Source of the DNA: Fistularia commersonii
Taxonomy: Eukaryota; Chordata; Actinopteri; Syngnathiformes; Fistulariidae
DNA length: 64,000 nucleotides
Reading direction: 5' to 3'
Assembly (NCBI GenBank): GCA_037954325.1
Contig: JBBMNZ010000034.1
Location: 9,504,501-9,568,500 of the forward strand
The notes under the pieces are model-generated. The model was not told the DNA's origin. It made no database searches and worked only from the letters and a program-made list of their open reading frames with translations. Positions 22,701-37,100 of the stretch are shown one piece after another (position 1 is the first letter of the stretch; the number at the start of each line of letters is the position of its first letter). Position numbers and translations under genes: made by a program.

Positions 22701-25700
22701 GATAACAGAGAACGTGTCTCCTGATGGCGTCCTCTCCTCCTCCCCCATGATCACCTCCTTTCTTCCTCTCAGCAGAAGGACAAGACTCCGGCGGCGGAAT
22801 CCGACGCTTCTGTTTGCTTCCTCTACTACGTCACGCACTCGCTCCGCCGTGTTTGATTAGACTCTCTTAAGAGAGGCGACGTTAAAACTGGGTTTTCATG
22901 CGGGAGGATACACTTTGGAGATTCCTGGCGGTATTTCCTTGGTCAGGTTGTTCAGGAGGAACCTGCAGATGTTAAATAGCGTCTCGGGCATGTGGGAGCT
23001 GAACGGTTCATCCTAAAGAAAAGAGAAGCACAAAAAAAAAACCAAACAAACAATGAAAGACGGCTCAGAATGAACTGACAATAGAGACGTCAAAAATCAA
23101 AAGCAAACCCGGTCTTGAGCCACCGCTGAAATATTTCCACTTCCCGTCTCGCAGCAGCCCGAGTTTTTTGCAGCTCAAGGGAAAAAGCCAACCTGCTGGG
23201 GCACGCACTCTTTATCACAGCTCTTTATCGCAACGGCAACTCCAAAGTAGTTCAGATCCATCGAGTCTGACCGGGAGAGTTAAAGTGTGATGTAAAGGTT
23301 TCCTGCTCTGGTCTGGATCACAGAATGCCCTGTGTGGGAAGGGGTGTGACCACACCGCAGCAAAAAAGCTGTAACAACAAACACGAGGGCCACGAAACAG
23401 GCCGGGTCATCCATAAAATGCCCACAGCCAGGAATTGCTTATTTGTCAGTAGGTTCGGAGCAGGGGTTGCGGGGAAGGCCGCGGGTTGAACGGTGATCGT
23501 GATCCATCAAGCAGCTCGTTGCTCCCCTCACACGCTCAGTCCGGTTTAAGAAGCAGGCGGTTTGACTCTAACCTAAGGAGCCGTATCTATTATTTATAAA
23601 GTATGTTGTATATGTCAACTCCGAAACCACAACTATTTTATCCAAAACGTGTGACAACCTTAATGTGTTTCTGAAATCCTTATCGGCCCGGACTTAATTT
23701 CTGGGATTGACATAATCTTGCGAAAGCAGACCTCCTTCCTGTCAGGCTCACGGTGTTCATGAAAAACGGCAGGGCAGATGTTTAAAAAAGGCCAGGGACG
23801 AGGAATATTTCAACTGAACCCGGCCGGCATCGGGGAACGCGGACCCGAGTCTACCTCACAGACATTCTTTCTAGGGATAAGCGATTTCAATCTGACAGCC
23901 GATCCGGTCGAGATGGTGACGCCTCCCTCCGGTTTTCAGTCAAACGACGGTCGAAATATCGGGGTGACGGAGTGTCGTTTACCCACCGTGTAACGCTGAA
24001 TGGAGCAGTAGACGTGGTAGAGCTCAGCCAGATGCTGAAAACGGTTGAACTTCTTCAGCATTTCATCCCTCTGTTCTTCGTTTTCTGTTTTAAGACAGGC
24101 GAGGACGCGATAGAGATTCGTGCTAAATAGACATCTGCGGATGCACGCAGCGTGGAGGTGTGTTAAAGACTGCGGGCCTCACCCCGGGCGATGTCCAGAC
24201 ACTGCATCGACAGCATCCAGTAATAATAGCCTGCGTCGTTGAACCTGTTCTCCACAACGGCGTTGTGGGTGAGCTGCTCCAACACTTTCACCGCTTCAGT
24301 TTGTCGCCCCGCCTGATGAAATGCTGAGTGAATAATATAGAGGGGTGAAGAACAGGCTGTTAGTATGTTCTCTTAAAAATGTCAGCCGCCGCCGCAGGGT
24401 TCACACCATCATCTTACACGTTTCCATTTCTTTATTCGTTTGCCGGAAACATATTTGGTACAAGTTGTCGCTGCTGTTTTTTCACGCTCGCCAAAACTTA
24501 TTTCACAGTGAGCGAACAGACGTTGAGGCTTCGCTATGCATTCTAGCAATTTCCTTTCCTCTCCTTTAAATGAACCTTGAGTCTGAGTGGGTAGCGCCCT
24601 TCGTTTGGCTCGCCGGAGAGCGCCGCTTGTCATTTACGGCGTTATGTAACGGTTTAATGTAAAGGGGTGATAACGGCACGTACGTGGAAGGAGACGCTTT
24701 TCAATAAGCGTCTCCCTGATACGTATTCATGTCTGAAATCATTTGGACTTTTTAAATGCCTTCCCCATCCCCCAGGGAACCAAAGTACACAACGACGATT
24801 AAAACTCAGCCGTAACCTTAGTCTGCACACAGCATAATGGACTGTGGATGATTATTAGTTGCAATATCGCATCATTATCTCATTAGTCATTTATATTACA
24901 AAGTTTCAAACAGGATGCATTAGCTTATCACTGGAGCCGGGCAATATTTAATATGCTATGCCTTTGTGTAAATGTGTCTCTTTAAATATGAAGAACCGCT
25001 ATCGCTAAGCATCTTGTGGTCAAAGATAATGCTTTTTGCAAGTAACCATCTAAATAATACCAAATAAGGCTGATTGATGTGCTATATGGCGCTTTTATTA
25101 TTCCATTTCACCTGACTACCACAAACATCCTTCCTTTATTTGTCTTTAGTATGCCGTGGCAGGCCTTTGTTTCCTGAGACAATAGTGCTCATAAGAAATA
25201 CATCTTATCTCTGCTTAGTAATGCTCGGGTCATGAGAGACGAATAAATAGTGAATATCTTTAGGATTCTTACAAAGATGAATCAACCCCGTCGGGGCCCG
25301 TAATCACAGCAGGGGTCAGGGCATATATCAGCTCTAAATATTCATCAACAAGCGCAGCTGGATAAAAAAAAAATAAATCAGACAATATTGTACAGTGTAA
25401 TATATCATTTTTCCAAGTGGAAAAAAAAAAAATCTCATTCAGCTACTTTTACTGGCTGAAGGAGCGCACATCACTCACCCCCCTACGGAAGCCTTCACTG
25501 CAGGAGTTTACAATGAGGCGGACACACGTGCGGAGGGAAACAGCGGCGCCGACTCACATCGGCCGACACAGTTTCCCGTCTATTAGGAGTACGAGTCGAA
25601 GCTCGGCCTTCGGAAAACGATCCTCTCAGCAAACGTCAATTTTATGTATTTACCGTGGGAATCATTCCTTCATTGTCCGTGACGCTTGTTCCGCGCTCAG

Positions 25701-28700
25701 GGTAGCCGGTAGCATTCCTTCGACCTCTCATTCATACGTGTCTCAAATTAACCACTGAACCTTCTGCATGTTGGGAGGAAACCGTAGAAAGCCACGCAGA
25801 CACGGGGAAAACATGGCAGACCCCTCACGGAAAGGCCGCCTGCCAGAATCGGGCCGTATAGCTGTGAGACTGGAGTGCAAACCGTGTGCCGCCCTTGTGG
25901 CGACCAGCTAGGTCCAATTCATGATTGAACAACTCGAATCCTGTGCATGGAATTACCATTTGGTGATTTTTAAGGACCTTACCCCTCTGGAATTCTTTTA
26001 TTTTAGATTCATTTTTCGCAGACCTTAAAAGCACGGAACAAATACAACACTTACTGAAGTATAGTTATCTCGGAAAAGTCACCGGTCGCATAGCAGTGCT
26101 ACTTGAGGCCCCTAAAATATGTGCCCGCCAACTGAGACACTGAGACTATTCGTGCTACCGGGAGCCATCAGTGTGTTGGACAGAGGACCGACGGGAGGCT
26201 TAGCCCTCAATTACATCACAAGTAACATAATACCGCTCGGCTGCTGGACGAAAATACACACAATCAGCAAAACGCAGGACCATAAGCAAGCTCCAATACA
26301 ATCAGGCCGGTTCAGTCGTGTATTCCATGTCGAGACAAGCGGAGGAAGATTATGTAGAGGAGGAAATATGCCTGCTGAGATCATAATTATAAATCTATGA
26401 GCTGATTATAACTATGGTTACAGTTGGTAATCATCATCAGAGCTGCTTGTAGTTCTGGTGATTAGAGGCATGCATGCATGTCATTCAGTTAACAGGCAGC
26501 AGAGCTCTGCGCTGCTCCGCTCCAGCAAAGCGGATCATGTTTTACAGTGGATACGCACAAACTTGTACAAGTAGTGAAAATGTCCAGAGCTGACCGGGCT
26601 TTATCACTTCCATATGAAAAAAAAAAGACGGCCTGTTTCATGTCCGTTCAAACGGTAACGAAAGCAAAGACCATAATCTGGACCTTAATGTTAAGCCGTC
26701 TGATGTAGAATGACTGGCGGCGAAGGTTTCCCTCCCGTCGTCCATGCAAACGTACCTTTCTGTGCCTCCTCGAAGCGGTCGTTCTCGGCCAGCCACTGGG
26801 CATACGGCACAAACACGTCGTTTTTGAACTGGGGATGCTTCTCGACCAGCGAGAACGCCTGTGAAACGGACACGGAAGTCAAGGTATTACTTTTTTGTTC
26901 TGCAGCTTTTAGTGCACAGAGGACTGCGGCCGCACTGCAGCTCTTCGGGGACTCGGCAGTTACCGACCATTATTCTGTAAAAGGCAAATTACCCCCAGTC
27001 AAAACACGATGGCAGCATTATTAATTACGACAAACGACTGTACGTCAGCGAGGTTGATTTTACACTCAATTACAACCACAACTACACTCCATGCGCCGCT
27101 TGAATGACAGGATATTAAGAACCCTCGTAGGGCCCTGTGGACACATATCTTCTGTCACAGTGAATGATTATCTAAATGTCCTGTTACAAACCCAGAGCCA
27201 AGAAACACACGCTCGTCTTACCATATCATAAAAGAGTGAAAGTGGGTGTCCCGAGCCACTGTGTCCACAGCCATTTGGAAAAACACTGTGTTAGGTAAGA
27301 GTCAGTGCAGTAGTCTCCATGTGGTCCCCACTGTAACCCTGTCTGCGCTCCATCCTGTCTTGATGTCCACCTCCCCCGGTGAGCCATATGAAAAGTGTTC
27401 TCCCAGCCTCTGTCCGCCTCCCTCCCTCTGCTCCTTTTTATGCTCTCCGAGGATCAAATAAATATTCCAGGAATACTTCCAGAGACACGACAGGATAGGC
27501 GCGTCGCCGTGATTCGATGTTCTGATTTAGGCTCTGACAATTTAGCAAGGAAATGGCCGACGCCTGCGTCTGCGACACCTTTAAGTTGATTAAAAGACCG
27601 CGGACGGGTTTAAGAAATGCAATGTTTTCTTCTTGTCTGAGAGGCACGATGGGCCTTGACGGAGGAATTTTATTGGAGGCAGAATAGAGCTTTAAAGCTG
27701 ATATTCTTTCAGCACGCCAGACTGTTGTGTGATTTCCAGTCTAATCATCACATGGGCATCATTTCAGAGAAACCCCCAAGCTGGATGATTAGCTGTGGAG
27801 TGTTTGCACGGATTCAGTTTCTGTTTATCAGCACGTAAGGAAATCTGGCACATGGATTGTGTCATTGTTAGCATTCGACTGTGCCCGCTTTAACAAACAC
27901 AATACATTTTTGTGACGTCCGTGTCGGAAAAAAAAAAAAAAAAAAATTGACAAAGCGCATATTTTGGCTCGTGTTTTTCGGGTTTTCCGAGCAACACGGC
28001 ACTAAATTTAGCATAGCCTCATTTGGCTCGTGATATATTTATGCGATTGTCTGCGGACAGTATATATACGCTATGATGAGCTGAGCAGGTGTGTCTCCGC
28101 TTGTGAATGAGCATGTCAGACCTCGTCCCAGTGCCTGGTTTCCACATGCAGCTGCAGCAGGGCTTGCAAATCTCCCATCTTGGAGTATGTCTCCGAGGCA
28201 TAGCCGTGGTGCTTCAGCCTCCTGAAGTAGAATGCACACTTTGCCAGCGGTTCACGTTCGGCCTTGTCCAGCTTGCGCGCAATGTCAATCAGCCTGCATG
28301 AGCGAGAGTGAAATTAGCTCAAACAGAGAGGGCAATACAGATAAACCATCAAATGGGACCGGCTGCTCTGAAGTACAATCACCCGGGGTCACGCGCTGAA
28401 TGCTTATTAGGTAAAAGAGCCCCCGACGCTGTTCGGCTAAAGGCTCTGGCGAACCGACCTGCAGGGTGCACCGCGGCAGACCTGCGGCATGAACACATTC
28501 AATTAGCGGGGAGGTCTGATGTGAGCGTCAGACCCCTGATGGTAGAAAAAAAAAAAAAAATTAGAAATAAAAAATCATCTCGGGCCAGACGAAAACACCC
28601 ATTTCCTTTTTCATGGCTCCGAATGAGACGTCTAATAGAGATATGTAACTCAGAAGCCTGTGATGGCTGATTGTCCGAAGATTCATTGGCTTTAATGGGT

Positions 28701-31019
28701 TTTTGGTACGAGATTCAACCCTTGATGAGACAATTTGCTCCATTTCCTGCCCTCTGCTTTCTTTGCTGGCTCTCTGCTCCCTTTGATGTAAAACTTAATA
28801 TCAAATGTATTTTGACTTGCCGGAAGCCTTTCCAGTCAGTGTGTGTTTTGTATTTTCCGTGTGACGCAACGCCTTTTGATGTGTGGACAGCACTTCTTTT
28901 AGTCAGCACTGTTCGCAACACAACGTACTGTTTTGTGCTGTTTGCAGAGAATAGACATTTGGCTGTTGCCTTCTTGGCCAGATCGCTGTTGACAGCTGTT
29001 TAAAATTGTATTTGGGGAGGGTTTCATCTGGTAAAATGCAGATTAACAAAAAAAATGAATACAAATAATACTGTCATTCCTCCATTAGAATTCAAGCTGT
29101 GCTTTTGAGCATACAATTTGATGAATCCAAATTACAGGAAATTTCAAGGAACAAAGATAGAAATGTAAAATAGACCCATATCCATATATATAAGTCAGCG
29201 GATTGGATTTGGCAATATTTTCCTTTCATATATATATATATGTATATTAGTCCCTGCATGAATGATTTGAATCAGCAGGAACGGACACAGATGTTGTTAG
29301 CTGGTGTCCTCGCAATGTCAAGACATCTCATGCAGATTTGAGGTCTGCCAAAAATGCATTTGTAAATGTGCACACAATATGGCTGTCTGACATCTTCTGC
29401 CAATTTTTGACATCTTTGGTTTTGGGTCCAACGCTGGATTTCTGACTCGAGCTGATTTTCCCTTTCAGCTGAAAGGCACCGCTGCTCCGATGCCTTTCTG
29501 ACACCGACTGACTGATTAGTGATGTTCAGTTGAATTGCCGATGTCTGAAGTAGCTGGTCGTTACAGATCATTCAACAATGCTGTGTGTTTCAATGAGTCC
29601 TGCCGCCGAGACGTCCAAACGCTGCTCAGATATCAAGGGCCTTCTTAGTATAATTGTATAATTATTCTGGTCTTGTCATGCTTTAATGTAAAGGCGCTTT
29701 GTTTTGTTCCGATGAGGAATTAAAAACACGCCATTGTAGCCTGATATGCATTTGCAGTAGTGGAATGAAGGAACGTGTGCAGACAAAGGTGGTTTATAAG
29801 GCGTGGCACCCACATGTCAGCCCAGCCGTGCTCCCCGATGATGTCGATGGCTTTCAGATGTTCTCCGGCTGTCAGGTACATCTCTGCCGCCGCCCGGGGC
29901 TCCTTGCTGCTCTTAGCCCAGTCTGCCTGCTTCGTCATCAGGATCCGAGAGGTCTTGGGGTCTGTTGCGCCAACAAACTCCTGCAAAGATCAGGGCTGAT
30001 AAAGTTCGCTCGCATGCAAATGGCTGGTATTCCTTACTTGCAGCTACAATTAGATTATCGATAGTGTGTTCTGTTAGGACAGGAAGTAGCCGCGAGGGTC
30101 AACGCAGAGTAAGAGTCGCACAGCCAGACGGCCGGAGGGTCTTTCCCTCCGGTGTCCGTCCTACCTAAAACACACAGCTTGTGGGAACAGATGGCCACAC
30201 GGTCGCATAAATATACAGCAGCCACATCAAACACACATACAATCTGATAGACACAGACACACAAATATACACCGACGAGTCACGACCGTGTCATCTTCCC
30301 CAGCAATGTGAATCCACGGGCGATGATCAAAGTATTCCCCTCCATATAAACATAACAAAGCATGAAATCTTTTTTTTTTTTTTTCAAGTGCGACTGACCT
30401 CCTCATCAAAGTATTTGGGGAAGATCCAACGCTTCCCTTATTCCTCTCCATTTGTGCTCCATTTAAAAAATGTAATTGTGTGTAGAACATGGCTTTTTGT
30501 CACAATAGTATGTGTGTAAAAGCATGCCATGTGTGTGTGTGTGTGTGTGTGTGTGTCTACTTATCAGATGATATACACAGACATTCCAGTGATATACGAG
30601 GAGATGAAAGACAGACGGCAACAGGGGCCCTTTAAACACAGTGCAGGGCCCCAACTTGGCACAAAAGCATAGGATGAGGAAAAACACATGTTCTACACCC
30701 TTATAATAGGCAAGGCATACCAAATCTTTCTTTCCCCGCTGATATGAAGGAACGCTGTGTGTGAATGCGCATGGTTTTGGGAACTGATGATTTAATCACC
30801 TTGGCGTACTCGAACATGCGCAGGTCAGTGTACATACTGAGGGCTCTTGACTCTTGACCTGTGCGTTTGTAGAGCCTGGCTGCCTCATGGAATTTCCCCT
30901 GGTAGGCAAAGACATCTGCCAGGAACAGCTCATTGTCATTCTCGCCCCGTTTCTTCCTTTCCTGCAAATCAGTCGACACTTACATGCGTGCAAAAATAGA
31001 CACGCGGTCCTTTATACAA

Positions 31020-31052
<33 letters not shown>

Positions 31053-34000
31053 ATTCATTTTCCTCTACATACACCAAAGTCACTAAAAAAAACTACCTGT
31101 CTGATACCCGTCTGATAGATTAAGTCAATTTCACAAGTGAATCTTCCCTACATATTTGCACCTGTTGTATGAGACCACATGTATTTTCATGTCATAAAAT
31201 TAACACCTCTCTTCACAGCACTGAGAAAAAAAAAACACATTTACATATTTCTCATTTCCAAAATACAGAAACATTCTCCCGGCACTGTCAACTTTAAACA
31301 GATGGTCCTTCACCTGACATACATGCTGTGGAGGTAAAGTCTGCACGCTTCCATGTGCAGCTAAGAGAGGATCAGAGATGGTCATCCAGGATATAAGTTA
31401 CATACAGTAATTAATGTATGATGACCGTTAAAAATGACCAGCCATTTCTCGCTGTTATATCTGTCAAATCTGGCCAAAATGGAAAAACACACTGTGTAAT
31501 TAACTTTGGATTTTTCCACGTTTCTGAGGAGTGGGTTTTACCTCAATGCTATTGATGAGCTCCAGGTAGCGGAGATCTCTTATTCTTGTGAAAGCCTAAA
31601 AAAATGAGAGAGCACATAAATCATTAAGGTGACGGCCGCTCAGAAGCAAATGTTCTACAATCTCTGAAGCCGTTGCTTTTGAGGAGGTAGGTTTCTAAAA
31701 ATCTGCCAATTTAGCACTTCTTATTCTCTGTGTGAAAACGAGGGTTCATTAAAAAATAACTGGTTTGTGCAGGTGTGACTGGCCTTCTTGGCGATGTCAA
31801 AGTCAAGTCCTTCCAAGGCTTCTGTGGCTAAATCCCTCCAGTCACTGTCTGTCACACCCAGACAGGCTATTTGGTAAGCCTCTTTAAACATTTTCCTCTC
31901 CAGGTACTGGTACATGGGCGCTGACTAGGCAGAGAAATAAGAACATTGTCAAAAAGCATTAAAGTGTAATAAGGAAACATATTTACATCAACAACTAATG
32001 TCAAATGAGTCACTTAAGTCATGTTTTAACTTGAGACCGTGTCCCCGTCCTCTGCTACCGCCTGAAACGCCATCACTGGCTGCAGAAGAAAACTGGACGG
32101 CGCTCACCTGAGGTACCTCCACGGCAGACATGGAGCTGACATTTAGACAGAAGATCTTGGAGCCGTTGTAGCCGACGATGAAGCCCTGCATCTTCTGCTG
32201 GTGTACGGGGAAATTGCTGGCCTTTATGTTGAGGTAGCCATTTCCGGAGAAGCAAAGCATGTCCTCGCACTGGGTGTTCCACGCTACGCTGTTAGCGTTG
32301 GGCTCCTACGGGGCCAGCAAAGTGGGAGAGCGAGGTGCGTCGGCATTAGATTAGATCCAAAACATGTGCCCTCGTACATCATTATTGATACACGGCTTAT
32401 TTTTCCCAGTCTGTTGTGCCACTTAAAGGAATTAACAGGTTATTCTCCATATGGCAAAGATTAGTTTTATCCCACTGATGTGACACTGCGAGACTAATCC
32501 TGTCCTAAATGAGCAGAATCATATGGTGATTCCACAGACAATACCATGTTAAACTAAGGAACAAATGGCCTCCATACAGTCTCCATAGCCCTTCTTCCGA
32601 GTCCTGCCTCAAAGTGGTGCTGCTGGTGCACCACAGCACTCCAATTGGCCCTGAATAGCTGACTCCAGTTGTGAGAGGAGCCATTATTGTCAGCAACGGG
32701 GAGCAGGATAATGCTGGTTCCCCTATTACTGGCTCCCTGTACAGGTTTTTGGAGAGCCTGGACCTAAATCAGCCACAATCTGTTAGAACGTCTCATTTTA
32801 GATTCCAGCCGTACTCTTAACCAAACCCGTTGCCGGCAGACCTGAAAAAGCAGTTCTCCGCTGTTGATTTCGTAGACCCGCAGAGTGTTGTGCTCATCCA
32901 CCACGGACAGTTTTTTGCGGGAGGCACTCATGTCAAGGCAGCGCACTGATGTTGACAACTTTAGCAGGGTGATGGGGAAAGGGTTGTCAACAAATATCTT
33001 TAGGATCTGCATAAAAGAAAAAAAAAAAAAAAGGCACAGAGCGTCAACACCGGTAATAAATACAATAGCAATATCATTTTTCCCCCCGTGGCTTTCGGTG
33101 TCACCGTCGAACATTAATAAATGCATCCTGAATTCCAGGTTGAACAACATTTAGGTTTAAATGGATTTTCCTGAGAAACTCACAGCTCCGTTCTTTAAAC
33201 CCACGAGCAGCCCCTCTCTGCCGGGTGGGCCACCAATCACTTTGATGTAGCGAATTAGAGACTCCATCAACCACTCTTTTTCCTTGACACCAGCAAAGGA
33301 CAGGCACTGAAGCCTCTTCTCCTGCGAAACAGCAGAATGAGATTGGTGAGAGTACGATCAAAAACAAATTCTTTTTTTTTTTTTTTTTTATATTTCTCTT
33401 CACAGCCTCTAAATCAACCATTTTACTTTATTTAATCACAGCTCAGGCGGGGCCTTGCAAATCTTGGCACGGGGTTCTCATTTTTTTAGAATTTGCGTAA
33501 AATATGGTTCAATGCGAGCACGGAGTGCTAAAAAGATAAACAATTCATTTGATTTGACACAGACATACACAGCCCATACGAGCACAGCTCATTTATATGG
33601 GCTGAAAGCTGTCTGATGCATGAAACGCGGGGATGTCTGTTGGAGAAAAAAAAGAGATCTGAAACATCTCTGTCACACGCAGGAAGATTTAAAAGGAAAT
33701 CACCTCTGCGTTATGGCTGCTCCTCCTCCCTAGCAGTCTGTGTCAAACACACAGAGACATGAAGCAGAGAGAAACCCCGAGAGACGACCACCGGTTCCAC
33801 ACTCTGTGGACCTCTTCTTTCATTCAACTGTCTCAGCTTATCCAATTTGAAGAAGGAGAATAAGGTGGGAGGGAGCCCGCGGAGATCATGTGCGGCCGCA
33901 GCCTTTTGCAGATGGGCCACAAAAACTGGAAACTGGCGTACCCGAGATATTATCATTTTTCACAAATTGGGAGAAGAGTGAATGCCTAAATACTGAGCCA

Positions 34001-34083
34001 CCGCTGCTCTATCCACTTTGTGGAGCTGAGCTGTTTCCCGGGCATGTCTGAAAATCTATTGATGTATTTTAATTTCTTTTTTC

Positions 34084-34114
<31 letters not shown>

Positions 34115-37100
34115 AGATTACTCAGATGCTTTATGTGGCAACATTTCTGAGGAACTCTTGTTTCCTGTCTTCGCCCACCTGACACAAGATGATATGCTGG
34201 GAGCAGACCACAAGCAAATTGCACTCAAACTTCCTGCATATTTTCTCCTTGTTGTTGTACTGCATGTTTGAGGGGTCATCCGAGGCGAGCTGATAAATTA
34301 GAATCTTCTCCGACAGCTGGATGGCGAGACGATTTCTGTAGATGGCAATCTTCTTCACCAGTTCGCGACACTTAATCCTCACTGAGGGACGATGAAAATG
34401 GAGGGAGATGGTGAGGTGAGGTGAGGTTTTAAGCCACCAGTAAAATCTTCATTCCGAAGAGTTAAATATCTGAGGTTCCTGCTTTGTACAGAGCGGCGTA
34501 AGTACTAACTTTGACACTGGTAGTATTTCTGCAAGCCTTAAAACATGTCTGGTGGGAGCCTTTTAAATATTTTAGCCGGTCCATCTTGTGAGGTAAATCA
34601 TCCAAGGGCTATTTTCCTCCAAACAAGATATGCATCATTTAAAGACGTAGCACTTCCTACCTTTACAAACCGACAGACTGGATGCTTAAAATGGCCCCAT
34701 ACAAGAATAAAGATACAAGACGTTCACCCACTCCCCACGACCACCTTATTCGTAAAATTAGCCTTCAAGGCACATCCTCTCTGAGCTGTTACCGTGATTG
34801 GCATCGCAGCGAGTATGTTTTTGCAAAAGCAAAAGTGCACCTTTTTTGTCAGTGATGAGGTGCTGGACAATGACGTCGGTCATTCCGTCTCTATAAGCGT
34901 AGCGATCCTTATAGAGGCCGTGAACTGTGTTGAAGATAACTTGGTAGCAGGCAATGGTCCCATCCTGGCAGCCCAGCACCTAGATAAGAGATAACAATGT
35001 AACAGTACATCCCATTAACACCTCTAAGAAAAGAATGTGAGAGTGGGAAAACGCTCTTGTTGTTAAGAGCGTCTACGGCACAGAACTGAAAGACTCCCAG
35101 CAACCAATTCTCTCTTTTGTACCTCGTCAGATTCTGTTAAATATAGAGAGAGGAAACTGCCGAGATGTTATTGTAAAATAACACGACTGTGCGTCTGTGT
35201 AGTTAAAGAGGTGTTTTTTTTTTTCTAAATCAAATTCATACGCTATTTGGCAGTGAAAGGACCGAGCATTTATCTTTGTATAAACCTTTTTTTTCCTTTC
35301 ACTTAACAACATTATCAGTTCATGGCTTGTTCACCGACAGTCTGTGGACCCACCACAAAGTTGGAGTCGGGCTTAACCCGGCACGTGGACACCCACGCAT
35401 TCTGCTCTCCCACCGTTCCCAGTCGAACGCCATCTTTAGTATAGAGGGACGCCTGTCGATCGGAGCCGCCCATGACCATGTAGTCGCCCTTAGAGAAGTA
35501 GCTGATGCAACACGGGTCGTAGGTTAAAGCCCTTTCCTTTGCGATCTGAGGGGCAAAAGACATGATAGCATTATAGGAGATACCGTTGCTCTTCTTGTCG
35601 GTCGTATTAGCTAGGATATGCAACGCACAGCAATCAATGTGAGTTTGACTATAGTAAGTATACAAAGCAATGTAACAGATCCCCGACTCTGCCCATGTGT
35701 TTCACCTTGTTCTGTAGAAACTCGTCCAAGGATCTGCTGTTATTTTTCCTCCATTGTGTACACTTACATCATAATCAAAACAAAATGTGCTGCTAACAAG
35801 ATACATAGGGCCAGTGACAGTATATGAACCCATGCTGTAATGATGGAGTAACGAACAGTGCCCATTTGTTTGTAATTACATTGTTGCCCACAGGGAGGTT
35901 GCGGATGACGGAGTAACTGTGAGAGGGGCCACAAAAGCATAACAGGGTCAGTTCCTGTGAACTGTGGCGCTTTCAATAGACCCTGACAGTTTGATTACAA
36001 CAGGAAACACAGGTCTTAGACTAAGTCAAGCGATTCCAAAATCATAAATCTATAACAGATCGATTATCAAATTCAATTTCGCTTGTTGCTGCATGTGTAA
36101 TGTCAAAGCGCATGAGGTAAGCTCACATATCATTAAACCGGCTCTGTAACGTTTCTGTTATTTGTCATTCATGAAACAATTTAGTCACGGCGCCTCCAGT
36201 GTTTGAAGAGTAACTTGAAATTCTCCACACATCATGGAGTTGCTATGTTGCTTGTATTTGTAATTTGGGGCGATGTAAATTCAAACTGTACGTATTTGCC
36301 ACAGCCACCTGATTCCCGCTGAGCTGATAGAAGGACAGCTTCTGACCCCAGTCTGCAACAGCCAGAATGTCATGGTGGTCGTCCCTGGGAAAACACGACA
36401 GAAAATCATTTGAGGGAGTGCCCCGCCAACATACAGCCAGGGTGCTGGTAGTTCAGGTAATAAAAGATTAAGTCTATTCCTGGAATGTATAGAAACCCTA
36501 ATCCTATTATTTCTGCCTATCTAAGAAGCACAGTAAAGGTAATAACTGTATAGCTTCAGATCATTTGAATAATATATATATATAGATTATCGGGTCACGG
36601 CGCTGCATTAATCTTTTGCTACTATATAGAGTAGAAAGTGTAGACTGCTGAGCAGTGACTATGCCGAGCTGTCCATCAGCAAGCCGACGACGACAGCTGA
36701 GGATGACACACATTTTCTAGTATTCTGACATCCTTGTAATTGAGAGTAGGTCATTTTCCTCTGACGGCCGTTTGAAAGACACGCTCCGCTAAGAATATTT
36801 CCACTGATTACACCCTTCATTATTCCTTTTTTCTCAAATCACCCCTTTTAGTCATCATTTGCTCCTGGGTTTGGCTAGGGGTTAGGCAGCAGGGAGGACA
36901 GCTTTGAAGCGTGGTAATCCTCGATAAGAATGACCCGGTGCATTGTTAACTGCTGCCACCTGCTGGTCATCCCCAAGGCTTTCCGTTCACAACGGATTCT
37001 TTCATTCGTTCATTGTCTACGCCGCCTGTCTGTCTACAAAAGCGCTCGGGGTCCCAGTGGAGCAGGAGCCAATTCCAGCTGTCATTGGGTGAAAGGCGGC

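Noticed and set aside
28076..28110. Possible small-RNA hairpin in an ift122 intron
   Set aside because: No convincing long stem-loop by eye; nothing supports a microRNA.
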